A stretch of DNA of 64,000 bases from Gnetum montanum (taxonomy: Eukaryota > Streptophyta > Gnetopsida > Gnetales > Gnetaceae): assembly GCA_015680685.1 (NCBI GenBank), contig MNCI01001065.1:963448-1027447 (forward strand). Direction: 5' to 3'. The position numbers and the translations under genes were made by a program. The notes under the pieces were generated by a model, which ran no database searches, was not told the DNA's origin, and saw only the letters and a list, made by a program, of their open reading frames with translations. Below, one piece after another: positions 1-10,800 of the stretch; the first letter of the stretch is position 1; each line of letters begins with the position of its first letter.

Positions 1-2
1 GC

Positions 3-1633
3 TTCAACTTTCATTGTACTAATAACATAGCAGAGTATGAAGGCCTCCTTAGAGGTCTCGTAGCCGCACTAGCTTCGGACATCACACGACTTGTAGTTAA
101 AGGGGACTCACAAGTAGTCGTAAACCAAGTCACAGATGTCTATACATGTAAAGCACAACACTTACAACCATACTGTGATTTGGCTAAACACCTACTTAAA
201 TGATTAGGAAGCGTCGATGTCCAACACGTCTCCAGGAATGACAATACCATTGCAGACGCATTAGCAACCTTGGCCTTAAACATATCCCTTGACATATTTC
301 ACGCATTACCAAGCTCTGTAACCAGTTGTGCCGAGCCCATAACCAATACTCTCGACATGCTGCTAATCGCGTCTGTCAGTATAACACATGCTAATGAATG
401 GTATGATGATGTAAAAGAGTACCTTCTGCGCGGCGAAACTCCACAACATTTAACAAACACACAAAAGGATGCAGTACGCAAACGTTCTAGACAATACACA
501 TTAATAGGAGACACATTGTGTCACCGATCCTATGAAGGCATACTGCTGACATGCGTCAATAGTACCGAAGCCCAAACAATTGTTGAACAAGTACACGATG
601 GAATATGCGGGGGACACATTGCACCGAAGACAATGGCAACCAAAATAAGACGCTTAGGCTACTATTGGCCACACATGGAGTACGACTGTCTGTCCAAGGT
701 CAAAACATGTAGTACTTGTCAAAAACACAGTAACCTAATCCATGTCCCACCAAATGAGTTACATACAACACAAATCACATGGCCCTTCCAAAAGTGGGGA
801 TTGGATCTTATAGGCCCGATAACACCCACATCTTCCGCCGGGCATGGTTTTATCATAACGGCAACCGAATATTTCACGAAATGGGTAGAAGCTGCGCCCC
901 TTCGAAAAACTACTTCTAAACACGTGTGCCACTTCATCCTCGAAAACATTGTGACCCGTTTTGGCATTCCCATGATAATCATCACTGACAATGGGCCACA
1001 ATTTAGCAGTGCCGAGACCAAAACGTTTTGTGATAGTCTAGGGATCAAACATTCGTTTTCATCCCCTTACTATCCTCAGAGCAATGGGCAGGCGGAAGCA
1101 ACAAATAAGACAATCATCACAATACTCAAAAAGATGCTTGCCCAAAGTAAACGAAGATGGCACGAACAACTGGTGTATGCATTGTGGGCATACCGTACTA
1201 CACACTGGACCTCGACAGGTAAAACTCCGTACAGTCTTGTTTACGGTTCAGAAGCTGTTTTACCTTTGGAATTATAGGTACCATCTCTAAGGATCATGCT
1301 TTTCGGACTTCTCGACGATGAGACAATAATCTACGCATCATTGACCTAGACTCGGTGGAGGAGGAGTGCGTACGTGCACTTGATCAGATCGAATGGTACC
1401 AAAAACAATAGTGGCAACGACATTGGCATGACGTTCATAAGCTCCCCATCAAAGAAGGAGACCTCGTGCTTAAGGTTGTCTGAGAACACCTAGATAAATT
1501 CTCAGTCAACTGGGAAGGGCCTTACCTGGTCATCAAAGCATTTGACAACGGAGCTTTCAAGCTAGCTGACATGGACGGAAAAAAATTTGCAAATCCAACC
1601 AATCACTTGTTCCTGAAACCGTTTTATACATAA
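3..1633 (+). pseudogene. Element A pol, C-terminal part: aRNH and integrase
   Basis: Reading frame 3 runs from the window edge. Residues 1-90 are an archaeal-type RNase H (NNIAEYEGLL, GDSQVVVNQV, NDNTIADALATLA) with an in-frame TGA at 201. A linker leads to the integrase zinc-binding region (HIAPKT... CSTCQKH, 615-725) and then the core, with its catalytic Asp in WGLDLIGP (about 800), Asp in TDNGPQF (about 990) and Glu in GQAEATN (about 1090). The frame is open from 270 to 1277, where a TAG interrupts a segment that continues as VPSLR. After that it needs frame changes to follow the integrase C-terminus, which ends FLKPFYT at 1633. No chromodomain is seen. The protein would cut and join element cDNA into the host chromosome. 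This copy is broken by at least two stops and by frameshifts. Confidence 0.85.
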
Positions 1634-1652
1634 ATTTAAGCTCAGGTACATA

Positions 1653-2175
1653 CTAGTCCTGGAATCATGACTATAAACTAATACCACAGCTAGTCCTGGA
1701 ATCATGACTATAAACTGATACCACAGCTAGTCCTGGAATCATGACAATAAACTGATACTACAGCTAGTCCTGGAATCATGACTATAAACTGATACCACAG
1801 CTAGTCCTAGAATCACGACTATAAACTGATACCACAAAATAGTCCTGGATTATGACTATAAACTGATACCACAGAATAGTCTTGGGTTGCAACTTAAAAC
1901 TGACACCACCGTTGTCCTGGCATCATGGCAATAAACTGATACCCCACAGTGTCCGCAATGACGATAAACTAGCATCCTTCTGGCATGATAGTAAAATGTC
2001 ACCGTCAGAACCATCAGAGTCCGCTAAGACTATCAACTAGCTTGCCTCCTCATAGTCCGCTAAGACTCGAAACTGGCAATGTAACGTCCGCCACGACGCT
2101 AAACGGGCAATGTCCAATGGGTTACGACACAAAACTAACCCATGATAGTCCATCAAGACTATAAACTGACACGTT
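1653..2175 (+). repeat. 37-bp tandem repeat passing into degenerate hairpin-TTAAACTA units
   Basis: Directly after the pol stop, about eight 37-bp units begin CTAGTCCTGGAATCATGACT and end AAACTGATACCACAG (1653 to about 1950). To the right the units decay but keep AGTC-N5-7-GACT followed by a TA(T)AAACTAG-like tail, for example AGTCCGCTAAGACT near 2018-2070. The same unit type occurs at corresponding junctions in elements B, C and D. Confidence 0.9.
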
Positions 2176-3085
2176 CATCTCCAACTCTTCACTCCACAGT
2201 CATATTCATTCATCAGAATCATTGCATCCCTCATCGGCACACAATCTCATCAACATCGTCGACATTCGTACTTAGTGCTCAGAATCGTCCCTAATATTTT
2301 TGTTCACTTGCCGCTGTTTAAATCTAAGCTCATTTATTCACTCGTGGTTTTCTTGTCTCTTTGGAGTCATGTTTGCAGGATGACGCTCAGAACTGCTCGT
2401 ACAAGAGTGTATTTCATCATAGGCAACAAGATGGAGCAATGTCCATTAATCCACCTGGCAAGACCAAATCAAACCGTTAACCCGTACATTCCCATTCCTT
2501 GAAAATTCACCATCTATTCACCAAACTATTGCACACTGTAAAACATTACAGCAGTCACAACACACGAAACATAATATTCGCACATGAGTACAGGAAAAAT
2601 TTGCAAAAAAAAAATGATACCCTTGGCACTTCCCATACAAGCCCCAGGCGGGAAGGTATCGGTCTTGAAAATAGGTACTCATGTCAAAAGCAATCAAGAA
2701 ACATCCTGTTGCATGGCTTTGGCATGTCGCTTACAGTTTCCCCAAAGAAGGGTGCTGTTCCTCCAAAGCATGTCAAACATCACCCCGTGGCTTTGGTATT
2801 GACAACAAGCTCTCTTGAACACTAAACAAGAGCACTGTTCCGCCAAAGGACAAGTCGTATGCCTGAATTTCGAGTCTTCCAAAAAAATGGCTATCGACGA
2901 GGACCGGCATGCCGCACACCTGAGCCTCCCATTTCCCCAGCATGATCCCTTGGGCAGTCACCAATCCCCGCAATTCCTTCTCTCCTACCAGCTACCAATC
3001 TCACCTTTTTCAATCCCATACACTACTAAACATGGTACGATGACATCTAGTCAAGTGGCAAAGGACAAGGCTTTTATCAAGTTGC
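2176..3085 (+). other. Element A 3' untranslated region, no gene seen
   Basis: Several short open frames occur, but none resembles a known protein or is conserved in C or D. A stretch near 2345-2380 (GTGGTTTTCTTGTCTCTTTG) matches the reverse complement of 17690-17725 in the 3' region of element D, so this is shared 3' untranslated sequence of the family. Confidence 0.6.
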
Positions 3086-3170
3086 TTGTGGTGTTTTGCG
3101 CTTCTTTGTCGACGCTTCTCGGGTCGATTCCTCCAAGCGTCAACAAAGAGGGGCCAATGAAACACCACAA
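3086..3170 (+). promoter_or_regulatory. Polypurine tract inside a nested inverted repeat at the 3' LTR junction
   Basis: The inner arms are CTTTGTCGACGCTT (3104-3117) and AAGCGTCAACAAAG (3135-3148), with one mismatch. The outer arms are TTGTGGTGTTT (3086-3096) and AAACACCACAA (3160-3170); the second is the LTR terminus itself. The purine tract AAAGAGGGGCC (3145-3155), where plus-strand DNA synthesis would be primed, lies between the right arms. The same layout occurs in C and D. Confidence 0.8.
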
Positions 3171-3297
3171 AAATTTTGAGTTTGGCACTTGTCCAACAAG
3201 AAGCAGATCCCCATGACCCTTAGATGAAGTTGGCTACATTTGAAGTCACACATGGCAATTTTGAGGATCGAAACACTCGATTTTTACCAAGTGTTGT

Positions 3298-3540
3298 GCC
3301 AGCGTATACGCTCAACGTCTATGCCCGACACCCAGCATACACGCCTCACATTTACACTCAGCAGGTGCAACAGGAGCAAGAATTGAAGCAAGTCGACGGC
3401 CAACATTCATCAGCGTATACGCCCAGCGTATACGCCAGCATCCATCAGCATATACACCTAGCGTCCACCAATGTTCACACGCCCAGCAAGTCCAGCGTAT
3501 ACGCTAGCCTGATGTAGCATATACGCCCAGCGTATACCAT
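3298..3540 (+). repeat. GCGTATACGC palindrome array in U3 of element A
   Basis: The perfect 10-bp palindrome GCGTATACGC and one-base variants (for example CATACACGC, GCATATACGC) recur about eight times in 240 bp, just upstream of the TATA box. Placement in U3 suggests transcription-factor sites, which is inference. The B LTR has the same motif at 13200-13510. Confidence 0.8.
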
Positions 3541-3612
3541 GTTTCTAAATTGTATGCACCCGGTCGACATGCCACGTGTCTCCCAACCCGATTTTCCCGA
3601 TAAAACCCCACC

Positions 3613-3620
3613 TATAAAAA
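3613..3620 (+). promoter_or_regulatory. TATA box of the element A LTR
   Basis: TATAAAAA follows a C-rich stretch (ACCCCACC) about 455 bp into the LTR and downstream of the palindrome array, the usual U3/R position. Confidence 0.65.
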
Positions 3621-5858
3621 GCCCAGTTTTTCGCATTTTCAAGGTCGACAAAAATTTACCAGAGCAGACCCAGAGCAATTACACTGCAAACCAGAGCCTA
3701 AAACCCTCTATGCTGGAAGTCCTGTACACCGAGCACAGTCTCTACGCTTCGCCTACCAGGTGCACCGGTCTAACGCAGTTGTGGCTGAACACAAGGCAAA
3801 CGTAAAGCCCCGGTGGGTGCAGGGAGGCAGCTGGTTCGCCATTTCCATTCTATAATATAGTTTACAGTTTACAGTTTACGCTGTGTTCACACTGTTTCTG
3901 CTTATGCTAGTTTACATTTACGCCATTTACGCTGTCTACGCCCTGTTTACACTGTTTACGCTATCTACTCCCTGTTTACACTATTTACGCTGTACACGCC
4001 TTATTTACGCTTTACGCTGTCTACGCCCTGTTCACACTGTTTACGCTATATACGCCTAGTTTACACTATTACGCTGTTCACATTTTTGTTTACGCTTTAC
4101 GCTGCCTATGCTGTTTACGCTGTTACGCCGTTTACGTTTTGTTTACACCCTGTTCACACTATTCGCTCTGTTTTACGCCCGCTACACTGTTTACGCATAA
4201 CCCAGCGTATAACACTTCGGTGACGCTCGGGAAAATCCTTGCCTGATCCACGTGCGGACCGCCCAAGGTACCCTACCTTCGTGCATTCCAGCACACCCTC
4301 AGGCAAAGGTAGGATCATCTGTGCTCGTCCTGCGATCCCGCGGTCTCTGTCTTTTCCTTCCAGCTGGGGACCGATGATTTCAGGCAGTACACTCTTGGCA
4401 GTGCATCTAGATCTGCCACTAACAGTGAATGATAACATTTCTTAGATGTGTTAGTGGGTTTGTCCAATTTTTTTTGATTTATGCTGATACGACCATTTTA
4501 AATCGCTTTTACAGTTGATGTACCTTCTGGTGAGGATTTGGTGACCACTGGGTGAACCAAGACGACTTTGTTGATGAAGTTCAGAGGGGTGGCTAAGGCC
4601 TAGAAGTGGTTGCATAATCATGCTCCTCCATCCCTCGCTCGTTGCCTGGATGACGCTGGCCTCATGGAGCTTTTTATGACTCTGAGTCCTGATGTTTCCA
4701 TTGGGGAGATGATTGGGATAGTAGACTCCTTCAATGAGTCTGTCTCATACTACAGCACCCGGATCAAGGGTGTGAAGGTAGTTTTCCATCTGTCACCTGA
4801 GTTCTTTTCGAACCTATTTGGCGTACCAGTAGATGGCTTGAATGTAGTACTAGACAGAGATCATAAGGAGCTCCAGATGATTCGGGAGTTGGAAGATTGG
4901 CTAGGCATGGCCAAGGGTGCGAAGGGATTCCCGATGCAAGGGAAGGCAAAATTTGTAGAAGTGAATGAACTATATCGCATGTTCAGAGCATGGGTATTCC
5001 CCAAAACTCTTTCCTAGGTGAGGTGCCTTGGGGTTAAGGCTGTTCATGTCATGCAAACTATTTTGGAAACAGGCATGCACTATAACTAGGCACGATTTTT
5101 GTTGTCGGGTATGCACAAGGAGATAGTGCAGTTGTGCTCGAATGTCGAGGCGCAATCCCATTTCACCTTCACATTCTTTGCTGGTTATTTTCTCCATTTT
5201 GCTGAGTTCTTGGTGGTTCGCGCAGACAACAAGTTTGTTCTGCGGGATCGGGGTCAACTATCCCGCCCATGGATCAATCACCTGTATGATACAGCCAAAT
5301 CCCAAGATGCACCTGAAGGCATTGATGAATCCGCTTCTATTACCATAGGGGGATCATTTGGCGGTTCAATCCACACACGTGATAGCTTGGGGTTGGAGCC
5401 AGATGAGGTACCCTACACTGCTAGAAGGGCAGAACGAGTCATCAAAGAAATCGTTGGCTAAGCTAAAGTAAAGCTAAAGAGGCCTGAGTGCCCAGCTGAG
5501 GAAGTCTCTAGTGTGAACCAACCACGCGTGAAGCGGATACGCTTCAAGATGCCTAGTAGGAGGACCTCGTCCGTTTATCGTTTTCATTTTGTTTATAAGT
5601 TTTACCCCGATCGCTTACATGTCTTTGATATTTTTTTTTGGCCCAACTTTAAAATAGTGAGGAAGCAGGCTCTAGAGACTATTACTGAGGAGGAGGAGGC
5701 CAATACAGAGAAAAACAATGAGGAGAAACATACAGAGAAGAGCCAAAGCGGAGAGACGGATGAGTTAAAGGAGAAAACCATGGAAACTGAGCCATTGGAT
5801 GACCAGGGCAATGTCGATCAAGTGTTCCGCAGGTTTCTTCAGGGAGACTTGGATCTAG

Positions 5859-5985
5859 GTGAGCCCCCAGAAGGTGACAAGGATCATGGCATGTTTTTCT
5901 CTTTATCTCATTTCAATTTCTCCTGTCAGTTGTCATTCTTTGTGGTATATTATTTTCTTATGTTTTGCGTTTTTATCTTGTCCAG
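5859..5985 (+). other. GT-AG intron in the antisense gene of B
   Basis: The donor is CTAG|GTGAGC and the acceptor ATCTTGTCCAG|ATGAAGG, with a long pyrimidine-rich stretch before it. The upstream exon ends one base into a codon. Joining restores Asp-Glu-Gly in the next exon's frame, although the two exons lie in different frames in the DNA. That is direct evidence for splicing. Confidence 0.75.
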
Positions 5986-7042
5986 ATGAAGGTAGTGAGA
6001 CCAGAACGGTGCATTTGGATGTACCAATGAAGACAGTTCCCCCGAAGAGAACCGCTAAGGCTAGTTCATTGCATACCCGTGAGCCATTTACTTGGTTAGA
6101 AATGCTAAACAAAATGGATTTTGTGGTTGGACTCGCAGAAGAAGTCGTTGAACGGATCCAGGAGGCCCACCCTAACATAGGTATACATCGTTTAAAGGTT
6201 TGGAACCTCACATCTTGGTTATATTGTCCTAACATTTGTATTTTTTCACGTGGGCAAGTACTAAATTGAGATGGGATCCATCGGAAAGCACTAGCATAGA
6301 CAGTTTAACCACACTTTCCCCAGAAGTGGAACAGGTGCCAAGGCTTGTTTATGATGGAGTTGCGGAAGGCTTTGTGCACAGTGCTAAATCGTTATGGACC
6401 TGTAGGCTTTTCATTGAGCAATTGTGACTACAGATTCAAGCAAAAGAAAGGGAAGTCTCTGAGTTGTCAGTGGAATGTGACGATCTGAAGGCCCAGTATG
6501 AGTTCGCCGTTGCTAGGCTAAGCGGTGATCGCTCTTGGCGCACGTCCAAGGTCACATATACAAGATATTGGAATTTATTGAATCGTCACGCATCGCTAAC
6601 TCAGAGAATGACAGAGCGCAAAGCCCAAGTTGATCTCCTGAACCTTAAATATCAAGATTGGAAAGCCTTTGCTTCCAAGGTTCGTAAATGGGGTCAGGAT
6701 GAGAAAACTCACAAACATTATTATAAGAAGTCGCTAAAAGAGGTGTCTATTGAAAAGCGGCAACTAGAGATGTTTGTGGAGGATTTGGGTTTGCGTTCTA
6801 CTTTCGATACTTTTGCTCAAAATACAACTATGGAAATGGAGTCGCCTACGAGGGTGATTACAACTACTTCTGGGGAAGTGTCAGTTGGTGAATTCCCTCT
6901 AAAACGTCCTACCTGCTCAGTTGTTGAAAAAGGAAAAACTTTGGCAGACGTTGACTTAGGCCTGGATGGGACGGACTAGGCTAGCGTTTCAGAATAAGAA
7001 ATCCTCCGTTGGCTGGAATTCGGCTTAGGGGGATCTCCTATG

Positions 7043-7136
7043 GTAAGTGTCTCGTCCTTATGAAATTTGTTGAATAGTGTTTAAAACTTTGACATCCAGT
7101 TATTCTTATGATGGTTGTTTTCTTTGGTATTTCCAG
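7043..7136 (+). other. Last GT-AG intron in the antisense gene of B (conserved in C)
   Basis: The donor is TATG|GTAAGTGT and the acceptor GGTATTTCCAG|GATGAAGG; the intron is 94 bp and phase 0. The exon after it encodes DEGGDDAQEAGPSGVG and stops at 7236-7238. Element C has an 88-bp phase 0 intron at the same place before an exon that starts VPDEGTGP. Confidence 0.8.
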
Positions 7137-7514
7137 GATGAAGGTGGCGATGATGCTCAAGAAGCTGGCCCCAGTGGAGTAGGGGCCTCTGATGCTGGTG
7201 GATCCAAAGGGGACGATCCTCCCATCCCAGATGCCTAGGCTCTCTTTTTTTGTCTTTTAAGTTTTTGTTGATGTTTTTTGACTCAAACCCAGACTGATAC
7301 GGGAATTGTAATTTGTGACAATTTTGAGATGAAGAAAACAATTGATACTTGTAATTGTACAACATTGCATGTAAGAAAACTTTTGTTGATTTCGACTTTA
7401 ATGGTAAACGCGACGCAGCAGTAAAAAGATGTTTTGGCTTGTTTTTCTGTTTTGTTTTAAATGTAAAGTGGAGATGTGATTGTAAATGCTGAACAAAAAG
7501 GAGAACAAAGTATG

Positions 7515-7800
7515 CATGCATGAACTAGTTTAAGGCCATTTCGGGCCCCCCAGTCGAAAACGAAGAATATTCCGAATGACACGGGTGGATATTTTTTGTT
7601 AACCAATCATTGCTGATCGTGGCTAGTTTTACGTCTTTGCAGACATGATAGTTTAACGTCATTTCGGACAGGGAGGGTAGTTTAGTAATAATAATTTTTT
7701 GTTTTTCGATTTATCGTAGTTTAGTGTCATTTCGGACGGATGGTAGTTTAACGTCGTTTCGGACATGTTATAGTTTAACGTCGTTTCGGACTAGGAGCGT
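7515..7800 (-). repeat. Hairpin-TTAAACTA repeat array between protease and antisense gene of B
   Basis: On the minus strand, units of the form GTCCGAAATGACGTTAAACTA recur about five times, separated by 30-60 bp. Each has short arms GTC...GAC followed by TTAAACTA. The units read in B's gag-pol direction. Confidence 0.85.
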
Positions 7801-7805
7801 TGATA

Positions 7806-10800
7806 TTATTGTAATAGTTTTTTGATTTTCTTCTTTTTAATGTTAGGCGATATGTCAACTAGGATGATTCTGTATTCAACGTCCCCTTCACTGATTACGT
7901 TAAATGGTAATTCAGCCCAAGGGACATTTGATGGAATGGCTTCCGTGCCAGTGTTTTCAGATGTTTTGACAACTGGTAGGGGTTCTGTGTTATTTTCCAT
8001 TTGAGACATTGTATGTATAGAGTCAGATGTAGGTGTTTCTGTTTTAGGAGGCTCTTGTTCTATGTTCGAAGGTTTACTGCTTACCAGTGGGTGCGTGTTT
8101 TTATCATTTCGTTTAGGCTCTTTAAGTTCAACTTCTGATCCTTGGTCCATGTTCACGTGTGATGAGATAATAGGCGTAGCGGCTTCCCTGTGTATGATGA
8201 TTTCACCACCTTCGTAAGGCAGGTGGATCTCCTGATGTACTAAGGAGGAGACAGCTCTCAGTTGGGCCAACCAGGGTCTTCCTAATATTAGGTTAAACCC
8301 TGGCATCTCATCGACTACTAGGAATTCGGTAGATGTAGGGAATTGGTCTCCCGCTATGAAATCTAAAGTTATTGTGCCTTTTACCATTACGCGTGACCTG
8401 CTGAACAATTTTAAACATGTAGTCACGGTTGGTTTAATTAATTTAGTAATCCCCAATTGTTCGACGATGGGATATGGCACAACATTTGTTGTGGCTCCAT
8501 TGTGTACGTGGACCCTATGTATCTTAAACTGGTTAATACGTATCGTTATGAACATGGGGGTTGTTGTTATTTTCCCTATTTTTTCGTCCACCCTAATGTT
8601 GTTGTCATGGAAGCTCAAGGGTTTAGGAGCGGTCCCGTGAGACGAGTACATTACTGCATGGATGGTAGGTTCATTCGGGGGCAAGTCCTCGCTTACCGGG
8701 ATCGACATTAACATGTGTACTAGAGCTTCTCGATGTGTTTGGGATGTTAGTACCAAGTCATACAAGCTCAACGAAGTGTTCTTTTGCTTCAATGCTTGGG
8801 TGACTTGTGTTAAGGCCATTACTAAATCTTTACTATTTGGAGCATTTTTATCAATGATAACTGGGTCCATTGGGCCCAACAATTTTATTTCATGTTTTGT
8901 TGGTTCGTCATTTTTGTTCGAAGCTGTCGTTTTAAGCAGTTCATGTTTTTTAAAGGATTCGCCTTCATTTCCCGTGTCTGATTAGTTGTTAGGCGATGAC
9001 ATAGGCATAGAGTTAAATGGAATGGACTTAGGTGGCCCTAGAGCTAACCGTTGGCATTCCTTCTCCATATGTTCACGTGTAAGCCTATCTACTAGGTGTT
9101 CTCGTGTGTGGCATGGAGGTGGGACTAGCCTTGGAGCCTCGGGCTACCTTGGGATCTGCACCACATACGGAGGTGGGTGGGGTTGCGGTTGTGCCGTTGG
9201 ATGTGACTGGTTAGAAGGCTGGTCAGGGACCCTAATGATGTAGGGGATGGGCTGGCCTGGCGCTCGTGAGATAGAGGTTTGATAATCATTAGGAGTTTCG
9301 GGTATCCTAACGACGTATGGAGTTGCTTTTAGTGGAGGTTGGACCTCCGCTATTGTGACCGCGGGTGGTACCCGGACTACGAAAGGGGTAGGCCGAGTAT
9401 GAGGGGTTGATGCATTCGAGGGGACGACGGGAGGGACATGTACTACATACGGTTTGTCCCGTGTCATGGCGTTAGGCATGGGCGTGGGCACAGTGGGGGG
9501 AATCTGAACTACGAACGACCTATTGGGTGTTTCTTGTTTATACTAGGGGTAGACAATGCTAATGTTGGTTGCTTCAGAACCATCATCAAGGTAGATTGTA
9601 CTAATGACGTATGGCACCTTGCTGGTGTTCAAGGGGTCTTTGTACACCCCCATAGCTTGATTTTGCGGTTGGATCGGGTTGGCCTCGTCAAAAGTGATTT
9701 GGCCTTCATCGATCATCCGCTGGATATCCTATTTCAAGGTGAAACAATAGACTATACCGTGTCCATTTCGTTGATGGTAGTCACAAAAGCGATCCATTCT
9801 GAAGCCTTTGGGTACGGGAGGCTCATCTGCCGTTGCTAAACTTGGGTTCTGAACAAGTTGGCAAAATCGGTCATGTCTCTGGATGGCCGTGGGGGACAAC
9901 TATTTATGTTTCATCAGCCTAGCCTTCAGGAGTTGATCGAAGAGCTGGGAAGGCTTCATTGGTAGAGGCATGTATTGCGAGGGTTCTTTCCTCTCGAAGT
10001 TTCGTGTGCGGTTCGTTGTTGGGTTTTGCGATGATGATGATTCTGGTGCGACTATGGGAGTTGGTTTATTGTAGTTAGTAGGGGCTATGGGTGGTTTATT
10101 TTGTTGTTGTGCCCCTGCTATCGCCGCTATAGTCCCCTTAGCCTTCTCTTTATCTTTTTTGGTGTGTTGATTCTTAAAGGCTAGGTATGCAGGGTCATGG
10201 CTGTTTTGGGCCGCTTCTTCTATGTTTTTAATTTGTACAAATGCTTGGTTAAGATCACACGCGTTAAGGTAATACAGCTTGGATTTAAAAAAATTGTTAA
10301 CAGCTCCTTTTAGAATAGTAAGCAGGTAGGTCTAGGAGATTGGCTAATGCAGTTCGTTGAGAGCGGTGCTCCTCCTCTGAATAAATTTCTGTATAGGTTC
10401 AAGCGGTGCTTGCTTAACCTGTATGAGGCTGTCCAGGGTGGTCTCGGGTTTCAAGTTGTACTTGAACCGAGTCACGAACTGGTGTAATAAGTCTTCCAAT
10501 GAGAAAATGGAATTCCTTGGCAGGGCCCGATACCAATCAAGCGCCCTCCCTGCGAGGGATATAGGGAACACTCGAAGAATTGAGTGGGGCCAAGCCTAGA
10601 GCAGCGTGCATTCTAGCCTAAATGTTATCAAGTGTGCATTGGGATCTGTCTCTCTGTTGTATTTGGTTAGTGTTGGTAAGGGAACACCTTTGGGTAAGGT
10701 TAATGGTGGGACAGATGAGTTGATGGGGTCATCTTGGTAGAAATCCACTACCTTCAGCTCCCCACCGGTGGATGTTTTGAGGCATTTTACCTCGTCAGCT

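Larger units (their letters stand above)
1..4391 (+). mobile_element. Element A: 3' part of a Tat-lineage Ty3/gypsy retrotransposon
   Basis: The element enters the window inside its aRNH domain and continues through integrase, a 37-bp tandem repeat, a 3' untranslated region, a polypurine tract and the 3' LTR, which ends ...GTACA at 4391. The aRNH signature NNIAEYEGLL next to an integrase without a chromodomain places it in the Tat lineage. The five bases after the LTR, CTCTT (4392-4396), would be the target duplication; the other copy lies left of the window. The sequence directly after 4391 belongs to element B, on the opposite strand, so A is most likely nested in B. The nesting is inferred, because the left junction is not visible. 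Confidence 0.85.
3158..4391 (+). repeat. Element A 3' LTR
   Basis: It runs from TGAAACACCACAAAA to ...CAGGCAGTACA, 1234 bp. It is clearly related to the B LTR (12527-13645) read on the minus strand, most plainly in the last 200 bp, from AAAATCCTTG through CTTCGTGCATTC to GATTTCAGGC. U3 contains repeated GCGTATACGC palindromes (3298-3540), then a TATA box at 3613. Downstream is a diffuse array of GTTTACGCTGT-like words (3850-4200). Confidence 0.85.
4574..7238 (+). pseudogene. Spliced gene antisense to gag-pol, in the protease-RT interval of element B
   Basis: I do not recognise the family. The first exon (about 4574-5555) reads in frame 2 with stops at 4604, 5015, about 5087 and 5459. It encodes a globular region (LMELFMTLSPD, YYSTRIKGVKVVF, FFSNLFGVPVDG, NELYRMFRAWVFP, HKEIVQLCSN, HFAEFLVV). 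Next come an acidic linker rich in Glu and Lys (5658-5858), an exon with a Lys-rich and a helical part (5986-6180), a coiled-coil exon (about 6260-7042, with RKWGQDEKTHKHYYK) and an acidic tail that stops at 7236-7238. Introns 5859-5985 and 7043-7136 are GT-AG and keep the frame. A possible first intron, 5556-5657, would also keep it. The junction near 6181-6258 does not keep the frame with the sites I see, so a small indel is likely. Element C has the same gene at 32863-35640. Where the product acts is unknown. Confidence 0.75.

Noticed and set aside
299-1048. Minus-strand open frames over element A pol
   Set aside because: They are shadows of the integrase frame on the plus strand and resemble no protein.
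2815-3216. 133-codon plus-strand frame in element A
   Set aside because: It runs through the polypurine tract into the LTR, so it cannot be a conserved element gene.
3298-3540. CRISPR-like array of short repeats
   Set aside because: Repeats are about 10 bp, irregularly spaced palindromes within a plant LTR; no constant repeat-spacer unit and no cas genes.
7081-7521. 146-codon minus-strand frame
   Set aside because: It overlaps the last intron, last exon and 3' end of the antisense gene and has no similarity to B's polyprotein; low-complexity composition.
8356-9839. Several plus-strand frames of 85-133 codons
   Set aside because: All are complementary-strand shadows of B gag-protease, whose minus-strand frame shows clear domain motifs.
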